This document shows, one piece after another, positions 33,595 through 41,711 of a DNA stretch of 64,000 nt. Positions within the stretch are counted from its first letter, which is position 1, and each line of letters begins with the position of its first letter. A program made the position numbers and the translations under genes. Source of the DNA: Streptomyces sp. BK239 (GTDB taxonomy: Bacteria; Actinomycetota; Actinomycetes; Streptomycetales; Streptomycetaceae); assembly GCF_004217285.1 (NCBI RefSeq), contig NZ_SHKS01000004.1:62001-126000 (forward strand), written 5' to 3'. The notes beneath the pieces are model-generated. The model had not been told where the DNA came from, did no database searches, and saw only the letters and a program-made list of their open reading frames with translations.

Positions 33595-35586
33595 GTGCCG
33601 TCCGCCAACCCCCCACGTCCGCCCTTTCCGCCCCGCCCCGGGCACACCCCCGGGGATTCCGACCGGGATCTCGCCGCGCGGCTGGGCACAGCGGGCAACG
33701 CGCGCGCCGTCGCCCTGCTCCTCATCCGGCACTGGCAGGCGGCCCACGACTACGCCACCGTCTGCCTGGCCGGCCACGAAGACTCGGCGCGCCTCGTGGC
33801 CGCCGCCGCGTTCCACGAGGTGTTCGGCATGGCGGCGGGCGGCCGCCCCGGCGGCGCGCTGCGCCCCCAACTCCTCGTCGCCGTACGGAACACCGTGCGC
33901 GACTGGGCCGGCAAGGACGCGATGGTCGACATGCTGCCGGAGTTGCGCAAACCCGTCGGCGCTCGCGGACTGCGGGCCGCGCGGCCCGGGACGCCCGAAA
34001 GGCGACAACTCACCGAGCACGCTTTCCGTTCCCTTCCCACCGCATCCCAATACCTCTTGTGGCATACGGAAGTTGAGGCGGAACCCATAACCATACCGGC
34101 TGGTCTGCTGGGTGTCGACGCGGCCACCGCGCAGACCGGTCTGGAGCGGGCGCGCATGCAATTCCATGCCGCCTGCGTACGCGCCCACCGGGAACTCGCG
34201 CCGTCGGCCGAATGCCACTTCCACAACCGGCTCCTCGACGTTCCGCCGCACGACGGCGGCACCTTGCTCCCCGATGCTCGCGAGCACCTTGCCGATTGCC
34301 GTCACTGCCGGCACACCGCCGAACAACTCAGCCATTTCGAGGACGCGTTGGACATCCTGCTGGCTGAGACCGTCCTCGGCTGGGGCGCCCGCCGCTACCT
34401 CGAATCCCGCCCCGGACGAGCCACCGCCGCCGAGACCCCGGCCCTGCCCGCACCGGTACGCCCCGCCGACGGTGGGCGCCATCACCGCACCACGTCGGAC
34501 GGCGTGCTCGTCCTGCCGGGCAGGCGTCGCCGCGCCGCCCTCGCCGGCGTCGGCCTGACCGCCGTCGCCCTGCTCGCGACCGTGTTCGTGACCAACGGCC
34601 CGGCCGGTGACGGCCACGGCGGTCCCAACCCCCGCGTCACCTGGGGCGCGCCCGCCGGCGGGCCCGGCGTCCGGGAGTTCGCCGCCGAGGCCGACGGCGG
34701 CAGGGGGCCCGCGGCCGAGGCCGACGGCGCCAGGGAGTTCCCGGGCGTCGCCCACCAGCCCGCCGGTTCCTCGTCGACCGACTCGCCGGCTTCCTCCGTC
34801 CCTCGCGTCGCCGCGGTCGCCCACGGCAGGCTGCGCAGCGCGGCCACCGGCCTGTGCCTGGACACCGAGGGCGGTCTGACCACGGCCGGCACGCCGGCCG
34901 TCCTCGCGACCTGCTCGTCCGCCGCCTCCCAGCGGTGGTCCTACGGGGCCGACGGACTGCTGCGCAGCGCCGCCGCCCCCGTCCTCTGCCTCACCGCCGA
35001 CCTCGGCCGGGGGAGGGCCGCCCTGTCCGGCTGTGCGGCCGGCACCGGGGAGGCCCTGTTCGACCTGACCGCCCGCGGGGAGCTTCTGCTGCGGCGCGAC
35101 GGCGGCGTCCTGGCGACCGGTGCGGGTACCGGCGCGGGAGGCGCGAGGACGTACGTCGCCGTCATGAAGCGGGACGGCTCCGTGGGGCAGCGGTGGGTCT
35201 TCGACGCCGGCGAAGCGCAGACGACGCCGGTCCCGGGCGGCGGGACCACGGCGCAGCCGCCCTCGACGGCCGCCCCGCAACGACAGGAGCCGCCTGCACG
35301 CCCGTCGTCCCCCGGCGACGACGCCCCGGCCACCCCGGCGGCACCCGTCTCGCCCGACCCTGACGTCATCCCCGGCCACGGCGGGCGGTTCGCCCAGGTG
35401 GACTGCTGCCGGACGCTTGACCCGAAGCCGACCCCGGACCCCCGCTCCGAGCCGGCCCCGCCGGGCGCCGTACCGGGCGGCGTCGTCGTGGACCGCGTTC
35501 CGCGCGTCGGCGCGCTCGCCCTTGTGCCGCCGGACGCCCCGGGGAGCGCGCGGCTCACGAGGGCGACCTCGGCTTTCGGCCACTGA
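33595..35586 (+). CDS. Sigma-like / zinc-finger / single-TM / ricin-lectin fusion protein
   Basis: A 663-residue protein. Residues 30-205 resemble the ECF sigma-factor helical regions, with a tail like region 4 (LTEHAFRSLPTASQYLLW), but no convincing promoter-recognition helix. Next comes an anti-sigma-type zinc motif, His231-x3-Cys235-x2-Cys238, a membrane helix at about 314-333, and an extracellular ricin-type beta-trefoil near 395-520 (GRLRSAATGLCLDTEGG opening). A long Pro-rich tail ends the protein. It joins parts normally found in separate sigma and anti-sigma genes on a membrane protein with a sugar-binding outer domain. GTG 33595 follows AGGAAGGA. An ATG at 33478 is an alternative start. 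Confidence 0.82.
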   Translation: MPSANPPRPPFPPRPGHTPGDSDRDLAARLGTAGNARAVALLLIRHWQAAHDYATVCLAGHEDSARLVAAAAFHEVFGMAAGGRPGGALRPQLLVAVRNTVRDWAGKDAMVDMLPELRKPVGARGLRAARPGTPERRQLTEHAFRSLPTASQYLLWHTEVEAEPITIPAGLLGVDAATAQTGLERARMQFHAACVRAHRELAPSAECHFHNRLLDVPPHDGGTLLPDAREHLADCRHCRHTAEQLSHFEDALDILLAETVLGWGARRYLESRPGRATAAETPALPAPVRPADGGRHHRTTSDGVLVLPGRRRRAALAGVGLTAVALLATVFVTNGPAGDGHGGPNPRVTWGAPAGGPGVREFAAEADGGRGPAAEADGAREFPGVAHQPAGSSSTDSPASSVPRVAAVAHGRLRSAATGLCLDTEGGLTTAGTPAVLATCSSAASQRWSYGADGLLRSAAAPVLCLTADLGRGRAALSGCAAGTGEALFDLTARGELLLRRDGGVLATGAGTGAGGARTYVAVMKRDGSVGQRWVFDAGEAQTTPVPGGGTTAQPPSTAAPQRQEPPARPSSPGDDAPATPAAPVSPDPDVIPGHGGRFAQVDCCRTLDPKPTPDPRSEPAPPGAVPGGVVVDRVPRVGALALVPPDAPGSARLTRATSAFGH

Positions 35587-35639
35587 CGCGTCACACCGCG
35601 CACAAGGACGGGTGGGTACGGCCGGGTGACCCGGTAGGC

Positions 35640-35675
35640 TTCCCGGCGTGCGCCCGCTCAGGCGCGCGCCGGGAA
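35640..35675 (+). terminator. Long hairpin between the sigma-like/ricin gene and dedA
   Basis: A 15-base stem, TTCCCGGCGTGCGCC with GGCGCGCGCCGGGAA (one G-U pair), and a six-base loop CGCTCA. It lies 54 bases past the stop at 35586 and 61 bases before the DedA start. It probably ends the upstream transcript. A TAGGCT hexamer just before it could place it in the 5' leader of dedA instead. Confidence 0.6.
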
Positions 35676-35736
35676 TGCGGGGTCGTCAGTCGTGGATCAC
35701 GCAGGGTCGTAGGTCGCAGATGGGGAGGAACCGGCG

Positions 35737-36396
35737 GTGCACGTCCAGGAGTGGCTAGAGGCCGTACCCCCGGTCGCCATCTATGCGCTGGTGGGCCTGG
35801 TCATCGGGCTGGAGAGCCTCGGCATCCCGTTGCCGGGCGAGATCATCCTCGTCTCCTCAGCGCTGCTCGCCTCCCAGAACGGCGAGATCAACCCGGTGAT
35901 CCTCGGCGCCTGCGCCGTCGCCGGGGCCGTGATCGGCGACTCCGTCGGCTACGCGATCGGCCGCAAGGGCGGCCGCCCGCTGCTGGCCTGGCTCGGCGGG
36001 AAGTTCCCCCGCCACTTCGGCGAGGCGCACATCGCCACAGCGGAACGGTCCTTCGAGAAGTGGGGCATGTGGGCCGTCTTCTTCGGCCGATTCATCGCCC
36101 TGCTGCGCATCTTCGCGGGACCGCTCGCGGGCGTGCTGCGGATGCCGTACTGGAAGTTCCTCATCGCCAACGTCCTGGGCGGGATCGTCTGGGCGGGCGG
36201 CACGACGGCCGTCATCTACTACGTCGGCGTCGTCGCCGAGGCGTGGCTGAAGCGGTTCTCCTGGCTGGGACTGGTCGCGGCCGTCCTCATCGGCCTGACC
36301 TCGATGCTCGTGCTCAAGCGCAAGGCCAAGAAGATGCAGGGCACCACCGCAGAGGAAGCGGGCACGGAGGCGGAGCCGGTCGGGGCCACCGAGTAG
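35737..36396 (+). CDS. DedA family membrane protein
   Basis: A 219-residue DedA-type protein. It opens with a helix containing GLVIGLESLGIPLPGEIILV, then AVAGAVIGDSVGYAIGRKGG, FGRFIALLRIFAGPLAGVLR and a final helix, matching the superfamily core with the key charged residues Glu and Arg in the membrane segments. DedA proteins affect membrane potential, lipid transport and drug sensitivity. The GTG start at 35737 has GGGGAGGAA upstream. A lysine- and glutamate-rich tail follows the last helix. It is a homologue, at family level, of the TVP38-like protein at 26357. Confidence 0.88.
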   Translation: MHVQEWLEAVPPVAIYALVGLVIGLESLGIPLPGEIILVSSALLASQNGEINPVILGACAVAGAVIGDSVGYAIGRKGGRPLLAWLGGKFPRHFGEAHIATAERSFEKWGMWAVFFGRFIALLRIFAGPLAGVLRMPYWKFLIANVLGGIVWAGGTTAVIYYVGVVAEAWLKRFSWLGLVAAVLIGLTSMLVLKRKAKKMQGTTAEEAGTEAEPVGATE

Positions 36397-36429
36397 CCGG
36401 CAGCCCGGGCCCGCCTCCCCGGGGCGTGT

Positions 36430-36957
36430 CTACTCGTGCACCTTCCGGTGCGCGCCCGCCAGCTCCGCGTACAGGGTTCCGTTGAGGGTGACACCCTGCC
36501 GTTCCTCCTCCGTGAGCTCCCGCTTGACCTTCGCGGGCACTCCCGCCACCAGGGAGCCCGGCGGCACCTCCATCCCCTGCGGGACCAGCGCCTGCGCGGC
36601 GACCAGCGACCCGGCCCCGATCACCGCGCCGTTCAGCACGGTCGCGCCCATGCCGATGAGGCAGTCGTCGCCGACGGTCGCCCCGTGGACCACCGCGTTG
36701 TGCCCCACGGACACCCGCTCGCCGATCGTCACGGGGAACCCCGGGTCCGCGTGCAGCGTGCAGTTGTCCTGAATGTTGCTCTGCGCGCCGACGGAGATCG
36801 ACTCGACGTCCCCGCGCACCACCGCGCCGTACCAGACGCTCGCGCCCGCCTCCAGCGTCACGCCGCCGATCACCGAGGCCGTCGGCGCCACGAACGCCTC
36901 CCCGTGGATCTCCGGTTCCCTGCCGCCGATGCCCGTGATCAGCGCCTTGTGCGTCAT
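36430..36957 (-). CDS. Gamma-class carbonic anhydrase family protein
   Basis: A 175-residue left-handed beta-helix protein made of hexapeptide repeats. The zinc-ligand histidines of gamma-carbonic anhydrases are present: one in QDNCTLHADPG and two in VGHNAVVHGATVG, spaced by five residues. The C-terminal helix region SLVAGVPAKVKRELTEEERQ is typical. It could be a true carbonic anhydrase or a related sugar acyltransferase-like protein. ATG 36957 follows GGAGACGG and is preferred over the longer frame. It is divergent from the acyltransferase at 37068, which has the same fold. Confidence 0.88.
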   Translation of the reverse strand: MTHKALITGIGGREPEIHGEAFVAPTASVIGGVTLEAGASVWYGAVVRGDVESISVGAQSNIQDNCTLHADPGFPVTIGERVSVGHNAVVHGATVGDDCLIGMGATVLNGAVIGAGSLVAAQALVPQGMEVPPGSLVAGVPAKVKRELTEEERQGVTLNGTLYAELAGAHRKVHE

Positions 36958-37067
36958 CACCGTCTCCTGTCCGTCCGCGGTACACCGGCACCGTACGCCA
37001 CCCGGTGGGGTGAAGATCACAGGCCCGGGGCGTCACCGCCTCGTCGCGCGCTGAGTACGGTGTCCGG

Positions 37068-37832
37068 GTGCCGAAGCGCAAGAACACGTTCTCATCCTGG
37101 CGGCGCCGCCTGGGGCAGCGGGCCGTCCACGCGGGCTGGGCCTGGGTGCAGCGCACCGGCTCCGTCACCGCCGAGCACCCCGGCCGCCTCCGCTTCGGCG
37201 CGATCGGCGCGGCCACCCGGCTCGCCTTCCCGCTGGGCACGGTCTTCGGCGAGCCGTGGATCCACCTCGGCTCGCACTGCATCGTCGGCGAGCAGGTCAC
37301 GCTGACGGCCGGTCTGATGCCCGACCTGGACCTCGGCCCCGACCCGATCCTGCGCATCGGCGACGGCGTGGTGCTCGGCCGCGGCAGCCACATCATCGCC
37401 GACACCACGGTCACCATCGGCAGCGATTGCTACTTCGGCCCCTACGTCTACGTCACGTCCACCAACCACTCCTACGACGACCCGCACGAACCCATCGGCA
37501 AGCAGTGGCCCCGGATGGAGTCCGTGGAGATAGGCCCCGGCTGCTGGATCGGCACCGGGGCGGTGATCCTGCCCGGCGCGCGGATCGGGCGGAACGTCGT
37601 CGTGGCGGCCGGCGCGGTGGTACGCGGCACGGTGCCCGACCACGCCGTGGTCGCGGGCGCCCCCGCCCGGGTCGTACGGCGCTGGACTCCCTCCGAGGGC
37701 TGGCAGCCGCCGCTGCGCACCCCGGCGCCGGTGCCGATCCCGGACGGGGTGACGTCCGAACAGCTGGTCGCGCTGTCCGGGCTCGACGAGGAGTCGGCGG
37801 CGCGGCTGGCGGAGCTGGAGCCGGAGCGCTGA
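37068..37832 (+). CDS. Hexapeptide-repeat acyltransferase (maltose/galactoside O-acetyltransferase-like)
   Basis: A 254-residue acyltransferase with a left-handed beta-helix. It contains the repeated [LIV]-G-X4 hexapeptides and the catalytic-type histidine in VTSTNHSYDDPHEPIG. The segment IGTGAVILPGARIGRNVVVA completes the helix. The N-terminal basic region and C-terminal Pro-rich tail are extra. It would transfer an acetyl or other acyl group to a sugar or small molecule, but the acceptor is unknown. GTG 37068 is chosen by frame. It faces the gamma-carbonic-anhydrase-like gene across 110 bp. Confidence 0.86.
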   Translation: MPKRKNTFSSWRRRLGQRAVHAGWAWVQRTGSVTAEHPGRLRFGAIGAATRLAFPLGTVFGEPWIHLGSHCIVGEQVTLTAGLMPDLDLGPDPILRIGDGVVLGRGSHIIADTTVTIGSDCYFGPYVYVTSTNHSYDDPHEPIGKQWPRMESVEIGPGCWIGTGAVILPGARIGRNVVVAAGAVVRGTVPDHAVVAGAPARVVRRWTPSEGWQPPLRTPAPVPIPDGVTSEQLVALSGLDEESAARLAELEPER

Positions 37833-38001
37833 CCGGCCCGCGGTCACGACACCGCGCCCCGGCGCACCCGGCCGCCCGGGTCGCCACGCAGTACAGTTCC
37901 TTGCACGAGCGAGTGCGACGCACAGCCGGGCGGCCGGTGAACCCCGCCCGTGGGTCCCGTGAGCGGGACCCCGTAAGTGGAACCCCGAGCATGGACGGAA
38001 C

Positions 38002-38574
38002 GTGTCGGACCTCGACCTGCTGACCCAGTCCCTGGCGCGCAACGTCAAGCGCTGGCGCGCCGAGCGCGGCTTCACCCTCGACACGCTCGCCGCCCGCGCG
38101 GGTGTCAGCCGGGGCATGCTGATCCAGATCGAGCAGGCCCGCACCAACCCCAGCCTCGGCACCGTCGTCAAGATCGGTGACGCGCTCGGCGTCAGCATCA
38201 CCACCCTGCTCGACTACGAGCAGGGCCCGAAGGTGCGCGTCGTCCCTGCCGACCAGGTCGTCCGGCTGTGGCACACCGACGCGGGCAGCTACAGCCGCCT
38301 GCTCGCCGGCACCGAGGCGCCCGGCCCGCTGGAGATGTGGGAGTGGCGGCTGATGCCGGGCGAGAGCAGCGGCTCCGACCCGCATCCGACGGGCACGGTG
38401 GAGATCGTCCACGTGACGGCGGGCGAGCTGACCCTCACCGTCGAGGGCGACGAGTACCGCGTCCCGGCCGGCGCGAGCGCCACCTTCGACGCCGACGCGC
38501 CCCACACGTACGGCAACCGGGGCGAGACCCCGACGGAGCTGGTGCTGACCGTGTCCGTGCCGCCGGTGCGCTGA
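38002..38574 (+). CDS. XRE-family regulator with C-terminal cupin domain
   Basis: A 190-residue regulator. The N-terminal helix-turn-helix (FTLDTLAARAGVSRGMLIQIEQ) is of the XRE type. The C-terminal small cupin barrel has the motif segments SDPHPTGTVEIVHVTAGELTL and FDADAPHTYGNRGE. In this architecture (PuuR-, SutR-like) the cupin senses a small ligand such as an amine, amino acid or sulfur compound. The start at 38002 is the GTG in the CGTGTCGGACC context. No obvious partner gene is adjacent; the metal exporter on the other strand is convergent. It may act on itself or at a distance. Confidence 0.86.
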   Translation: MSDLDLLTQSLARNVKRWRAERGFTLDTLAARAGVSRGMLIQIEQARTNPSLGTVVKIGDALGVSITTLLDYEQGPKVRVVPADQVVRLWHTDAGSYSRLLAGTEAPGPLEMWEWRLMPGESSGSDPHPTGTVEIVHVTAGELTLTVEGDEYRVPAGASATFDADAPHTYGNRGETPTELVLTVSVPPVR

Positions 38575-38581
38575 GCGACCG

Positions 38582-38602
38582 CACGACGCACAGCACGTCG
38601 TG
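38582..38602. terminator. Convergent hairpin between the XRE-cupin gene and the cation efflux gene
   Basis: CACGACG (38582-38588) pairs with CGTCGTG (38596-38602) with a seven-base loop, in the 36-bp gap between convergent genes. Confidence 0.55.
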
Positions 38603-38610
38603 ACGGATCG

Positions 38611-39768
38611 TCAGGAAGCCGCGTGGTGGGCCAGTTCGAGGTGCGGGTCCGCCTCGCCGGGCGCAGCCGCCGGGTCGGCGTGGATCAAGGCGGCCGTCAG
38701 ACGGGGCACGGCGTGCAGCAACGCGTGCTCGGCGTCCACGGCGATCGCGTGCGCCTGACGTGCCGTCACCTCGCCGTCCACGACCACCGTCACCTCCGCG
38801 CGCAACCGGTGCCCGATCCAGCGCAGCCGCAGCTCGCCCACCTCGCGCACCCCCGCGACCGCACGCAGCGCCCCCTCGGCCCGGTCCACCAACGCCGGGT
38901 CGACGGCGTCCATCATCCGCCGGAACACCTCCCGCGCCGCGTCCCGCAGCACCAGCGCGATGGCCGCGGTGATCGCCAGCCCGACGACGGGGTCCGCGAA
39001 TCGCCACCCCAGCGCCGAGCCTCCGGCGCCCAGCAGCACGGCCAGCGAGGTGAAGCCGTCGGCGCGCGCGTGCAGGCCGTCCGCGACCAGCGCCGCCGAG
39101 CCGATCGCCCGGCCGACGCGGATGCGGTAGCGGGCCACCCACTCGTTGCCCGCGAACCCGGCCAGCGCGGCGACCGCCACCGCCGGCAGGTGCTCGACGG
39201 GCCGGGGGTCGAGGAGCCGCTCGACGGCCGTCCAACCGGCGAAGACCGCCGAGGCGGCGATGACCAGCACGATCACGAGGCCCGCCAGGTCCTCCGCCCG
39301 GCCGTAGCCGTAGGTGAACCGTCGTGTGGCCGCCCGGCGTCCCAGCACGAACGCGATCCCGAGCGGGACCGCGGTGAGGGCGTCGGCGGCGTTGTGCACC
39401 GTGTCGCCGAGCAGCGCGACCGACCCCGAGACCGCGACGACGACCGCCTGCGCGAGCGCGGTCACGCCGAGCACCGCCAGCGAGACCCACAGCGCGCGCA
39501 GGCCCCGTGAGGAGGTCTCCAGCGCCGCGTCCAGCTTGTCGGCGCTCTCATGGGAGTGCCGGTGCCAGGGTGTGTGCGGGTGGGCGTGCTGGTGCGTGTG
39601 GCCGTGTTCATGCGGGTGCCCGTGCCCGTGCCCGTGCCCGTGTCCGTGCTCAGGCGAATGCCGGTGTCCGCGGCCGTGTCCGTGCCCGTGCTCAGGCGAA
39701 TGCTGGTGCCCGTGCCCGTGCCCGTGCCCATGTCCGTGCCCGTGGCCGCTTGTGTGCCGCTCGCTCAC
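38611..39768 (-). CDS. Cation diffusion facilitator with His-rich N-terminus
   Basis: A 385-residue metal/proton antiporter. Residues 1-75 are extraordinarily rich in His-Gly pairs and include two HSPEHGHGHG copies, a likely metal buffer or sensor. The transport core follows with six helices. Metal-site residues are visible in ALLGDTVHNAADAL (helix 2, D-x3-H-N-x2-D) and ALVADGLHARADGF (helix 5, D-x2-H-x3-D). The C-terminal cytoplasmic domain is typical. Zn, Co or Ni are the likely exported metals. The divergent ArsR-type sensor starts 62 bp away, and the gap is the likely shared control region. Confidence 0.9.
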   Translation of the reverse strand: MSERHTSGHGHGHGHGHGHGHQHSPEHGHGHGRGHRHSPEHGHGHGHGHGHPHEHGHTHQHAHPHTPWHRHSHESADKLDAALETSSRGLRALWVSLAVLGVTALAQAVVVAVSGSVALLGDTVHNAADALTAVPLGIAFVLGRRAATRRFTYGYGRAEDLAGLVIVLVIAASAVFAGWTAVERLLDPRPVEHLPAVAVAALAGFAGNEWVARYRIRVGRAIGSAALVADGLHARADGFTSLAVLLGAGGSALGWRFADPVVGLAITAAIALVLRDAAREVFRRMMDAVDPALVDRAEGALRAVAGVREVGELRLRWIGHRLRAEVTVVVDGEVTARQAHAIAVDAEHALLHAVPRLTAALIHADPAAAPGEADPHLELAHHAAS

Positions 39769-39821
39769 CTCGGTCCCCTTCCGGTGCTCGGGGTGGACTC
39801 ATGCCCGTCCCCAGCGCCATT

Positions 39822-39843
39822 ATGTGCGTATGAGCGCACGCAT
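39822..39843. promoter_or_regulatory. Candidate ArsR operator
   Basis: An imperfect dyad, ATGTGCGTAT and GCGCACGCAT around a GA centre (39822-39843), lies between the divergent exporter and sensor genes. It overlaps the ArsR start region, as expected for an autoregulated metal sensor. Confidence 0.4.
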
Positions 39844-40189
39844 GCACCTGTCAGCTGCACACCATGCGCATCCGCGCACCCCCGGCGAGGAGCAGTTCGC
39901 CCTCGCCGCCGAACTCCTCGCGCTGCTCGGCGACCGCACCCGGCTCGCCCTGCTGCACGCCCTGACCTCGGGCGAGGCGGACGTGACGACGCTGACCGAG
40001 GCGTGTGGGGCGGCCCGGCCGGCGGTCAGCCAGCATCTGGCGCGGCTGCGGCTGACGGGGCTGGTGACCACCCGCAAGGAGGGGCGGAGGGTGGTCTACT
40101 CGCTGCGCGACGGCCACCTGCGCCGCCTGGTGGACGAGGCGCTGAACGTCGCCGACCACCGGCTCGGCGGGGAGCCGGTGCACGACTGA
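39830..40189 (+). CDS. ArsR-family metal-sensing repressor
   Basis: A 119-residue winged-helix repressor of the ArsR/SmtB family. The recognition region is CGAARPAVSQHLARLRLTGL, with the wing around TTRKEGRRVVYSL. By eye, the alpha5 metal site keeps Asp and His of DGHLRRL and a later His (VADHRL), three of the four ligands of NmtR-like sensors. The N-terminus (MHLSAAHHAHP) adds histidines. Together with the adjacent exporter this predicts de-repression by Ni, Co or Zn. ATG 39830 and ATG 39842 are both possible starts; no ribosome site is visible, so the transcript may be leaderless. Confidence 0.87.
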   Translation: MSARMHLSAAHHAHPRTPGEEQFALAAELLALLGDRTRLALLHALTSGEADVTTLTEACGAARPAVSQHLARLRLTGLVTTRKEGRRVVYSLRDGHLRRLVDEALNVADHRLGGEPVHD

Positions 40190-40200
40190 GCGACGACTGC

Positions 40201-40243
40201 TTGACAGTGACCGTATCGTTTATCGATGGTATCGACAATCGAT
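40201..40243 (+). promoter_or_regulatory. Promoter -35 with two ATCG-N5-CGAT palindromes
   Basis: TTGACA at 40201-40206 is followed by ATCG-TTTAT-CGAT (40215-40227) and ATCG-ACAAT-CGAT (40231-40243). The two sites have the same spacing and a 16-bp period, and lie where the -10 box and start of transcription should be. Confidence 0.55.
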
Positions 40244-40271
40244 ATGGGCGCTGCGACGTGCAGGGGGGACC

Positions 40272-40901
40272 ATGAGCGCGAAGTCCTGGTGGAGCCGGTG
40301 GAGCCGCACCGACAGCCGCTTGCTGGAGGCCGCTCTCGGCCTGGCCGCACTGCTGGCCGGTGTCTTCGAAGTGCTGCTCCCGGCCCTCGGCGTGGTCGGC
40401 CTCACCGAGCCGGTCGACACCCGCGAGGTCGAGACCGACACCGCGACCCTGATGCCGGGCGAGGTTGCCCAAGCGGCTGCCGGCCAGGGCGTGACCCTCA
40501 CCGGCCTCCGCGAGGCCGACCTCGTCTTCACCGATCCCGACCTGGGCGAGCGGCTGCTGCTGGCGCTCCCGCAGATCATCGGCGGCCTTTTCCTGCTGCT
40601 CATCCTTGCCCTGCTGTTCCAGCTGGCCAGGACCCTTCGCGACGGCGACGTCTTCGTGCCGAGGAACGCCCGCCGCCTGAGCGTCGTGGGACTCGTGGTG
40701 CTGGCGCAGGCGGTGCTCGCCCCGGCGCTGTCGGCGCTCACCACGGAGATGCTGGTCGGCGGCACCCCCACGGGCGACCGGATCCCGTTCTCGGCCGCCT
40801 TCAGCGGAGGGTACGTCCTGCTCGCCTTGCTCATCCTGGCCCTGGGCGAGGTCTTCCGACGCGGCACGAAGCTGCGCGCCGACGTCGAGGGGCTGGTCTG
40901 A
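40272..40901 (+). CDS. DUF2975 membrane protein
   Basis: A 209-residue membrane protein with four hydrophobic helices (about residues 18-42, 98-120, 133-156 and 172-192) and an outer loop between helices 1 and 2. It matches DUF2975, a family of unknown function that is almost always paired with a small YozG-like HTH protein, as here. The next gene starts inside its stop codon (TGATG), so translation is coupled. The pair could form a membrane-linked regulatory unit. A TTGACA box and two tandem palindromes lie upstream. Confidence 0.85.
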   Translation: MSAKSWWSRWSRTDSRLLEAALGLAALLAGVFEVLLPALGVVGLTEPVDTREVETDTATLMPGEVAQAAAGQGVTLTGLREADLVFTDPDLGERLLLALPQIIGGLFLLLILALLFQLARTLRDGDVFVPRNARRLSVVGLVVLAQAVLAPALSALTTEMLVGGTPTGDRIPFSAAFSGGYVLLALLILALGEVFRRGTKLRADVEGLV

Positions 40902-41125
40902 TGCCGCCGGAGGAGGGGCACCGGGTCGAGGTCCACCTGGACCGCCTGCTGGCCGAGCGCGGCATGACCCTGTCCGAACTGGCGACCAGGGTCGGGGTGA
41001 CGGTGGCCAACCTCTCCGTCCTGAAAAACGGCCGGGCGAAGGCGATCCGCTTCTCCACCCTCACCGCGATCTGCCACGAACTCCACTGCCAGCCGGGCGA
41101 CTTGCTCAGCGTCCGCGAGGCCTGA
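40901..41125 (+). CDS. YozG-like helix-turn-helix regulator
   Basis: A 74-residue Cro/XRE-type DNA-binding protein (LDRLLAERGMTLSELATRVG, then VTVANLSVLKNGRAKAIRFS). The conserved CHELHCQPGDLL tail is typical of YozG-like proteins. Its ATG overlaps the stop of the DUF2975 gene. The natural hypothesis is that it binds the tandem ATCG-N5-CGAT palindromes upstream of the pair, and that the membrane partner controls its availability. The sequence supports the pairing; the mechanism is inferred. It is convergent with the CoA-binding protein gene. Confidence 0.85.
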   Translation: MPPEEGHRVEVHLDRLLAERGMTLSELATRVGVTVANLSVLKNGRAKAIRFSTLTAICHELHCQPGDLLSVREA

Positions 41126-41163
41126 CCCTGACCTCGATCACGTCACCGACGCCGAACAGGGCA

Positions 41164-41577
41164 TCAGGGGCGGGTCAGGCGGGGGATCTCGATCGCCGGG
41201 CAGCGGTCCATCACCATCTCCAGGCCCGCCGCGCGCGTGCGGTCGTAGGCGGACTCGTCCACGACGCCCAGCTGGAACCACACCGCCTTCGCGCCCTTGG
41301 CGACCGCCTCGTCCGCGACCGCTCCCGCGAGGTCGCTGTTGACGAACACGTCGACGACGTCCACCTCGAAGGGGATGTCCGCGAGGGAGGCGTAGCCCTG
41401 CTCGCCGTGCACCGTCTCCGCCTTGGGGTGCACCGGGACGACCCGCTTGCCGAAGCGCTGGAGCACCTCGGCGACCCCGTAGGCCGCGCGCCGGGAGTTC
41501 GAGGACAGGCCCACCACCGCCCAGGTGTCGCCCAGTTCGGTGAGGATCTTGCGGACGGTTGCCTCGTCGCCGTACAC
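41164..41577 (-). CDS. CoA-binding domain protein
   Basis: A 137-residue Rossmann-fold protein of the YccU/CoA_binding_2 group. Visible segments are TWAVVGLSSNSRRAAYGVAE, GKRVVPVHPKAETVHGEQGY and AKAVWFQLGVVDESAYDRT, which are standard for the family. These single-domain proteins bind CoA or a related nucleotide, without a known reaction. GTG 41577 has GGAGG at normal spacing upstream. It is divergent from the CysRS/MshC-like gene at 41712. Confidence 0.87.
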   Translation of the reverse strand: MYGDEATVRKILTELGDTWAVVGLSSNSRRAAYGVAEVLQRFGKRVVPVHPKAETVHGEQGYASLADIPFEVDVVDVFVNSDLAGAVADEAVAKGAKAVWFQLGVVDESAYDRTRAAGLEMVMDRCPAIEIPRLTRP

Positions 41578-41711
41578 GGGCGGCCTCCTGGAGCTTGTGT
41601 GTGCTTGCGCTGTCTGCCGATGAGGGTGCTCGCCTGGACAACAGCGGACACGCGGCACGCATTCCGCGCCGTCGGCCTGCGGGCGAGCCGTCGGCCGCCT
41701 ACGCTCGGCCC

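Noticed and set aside
39550-40275. Plus-strand frame of Val/Pro repeats opposite the His-rich exporter
   Set aside because: The repetitive VPVPVPV-like product is only the antisense of the His-Gly codons of the exporter.
41121-41179. CCTGACCC / GGGTCAGG inverted repeat between the YozG-like and CoA-binding genes
   Set aside because: The arms are 43 bases apart and lie inside the two coding ends, so a terminator hairpin is improbable.
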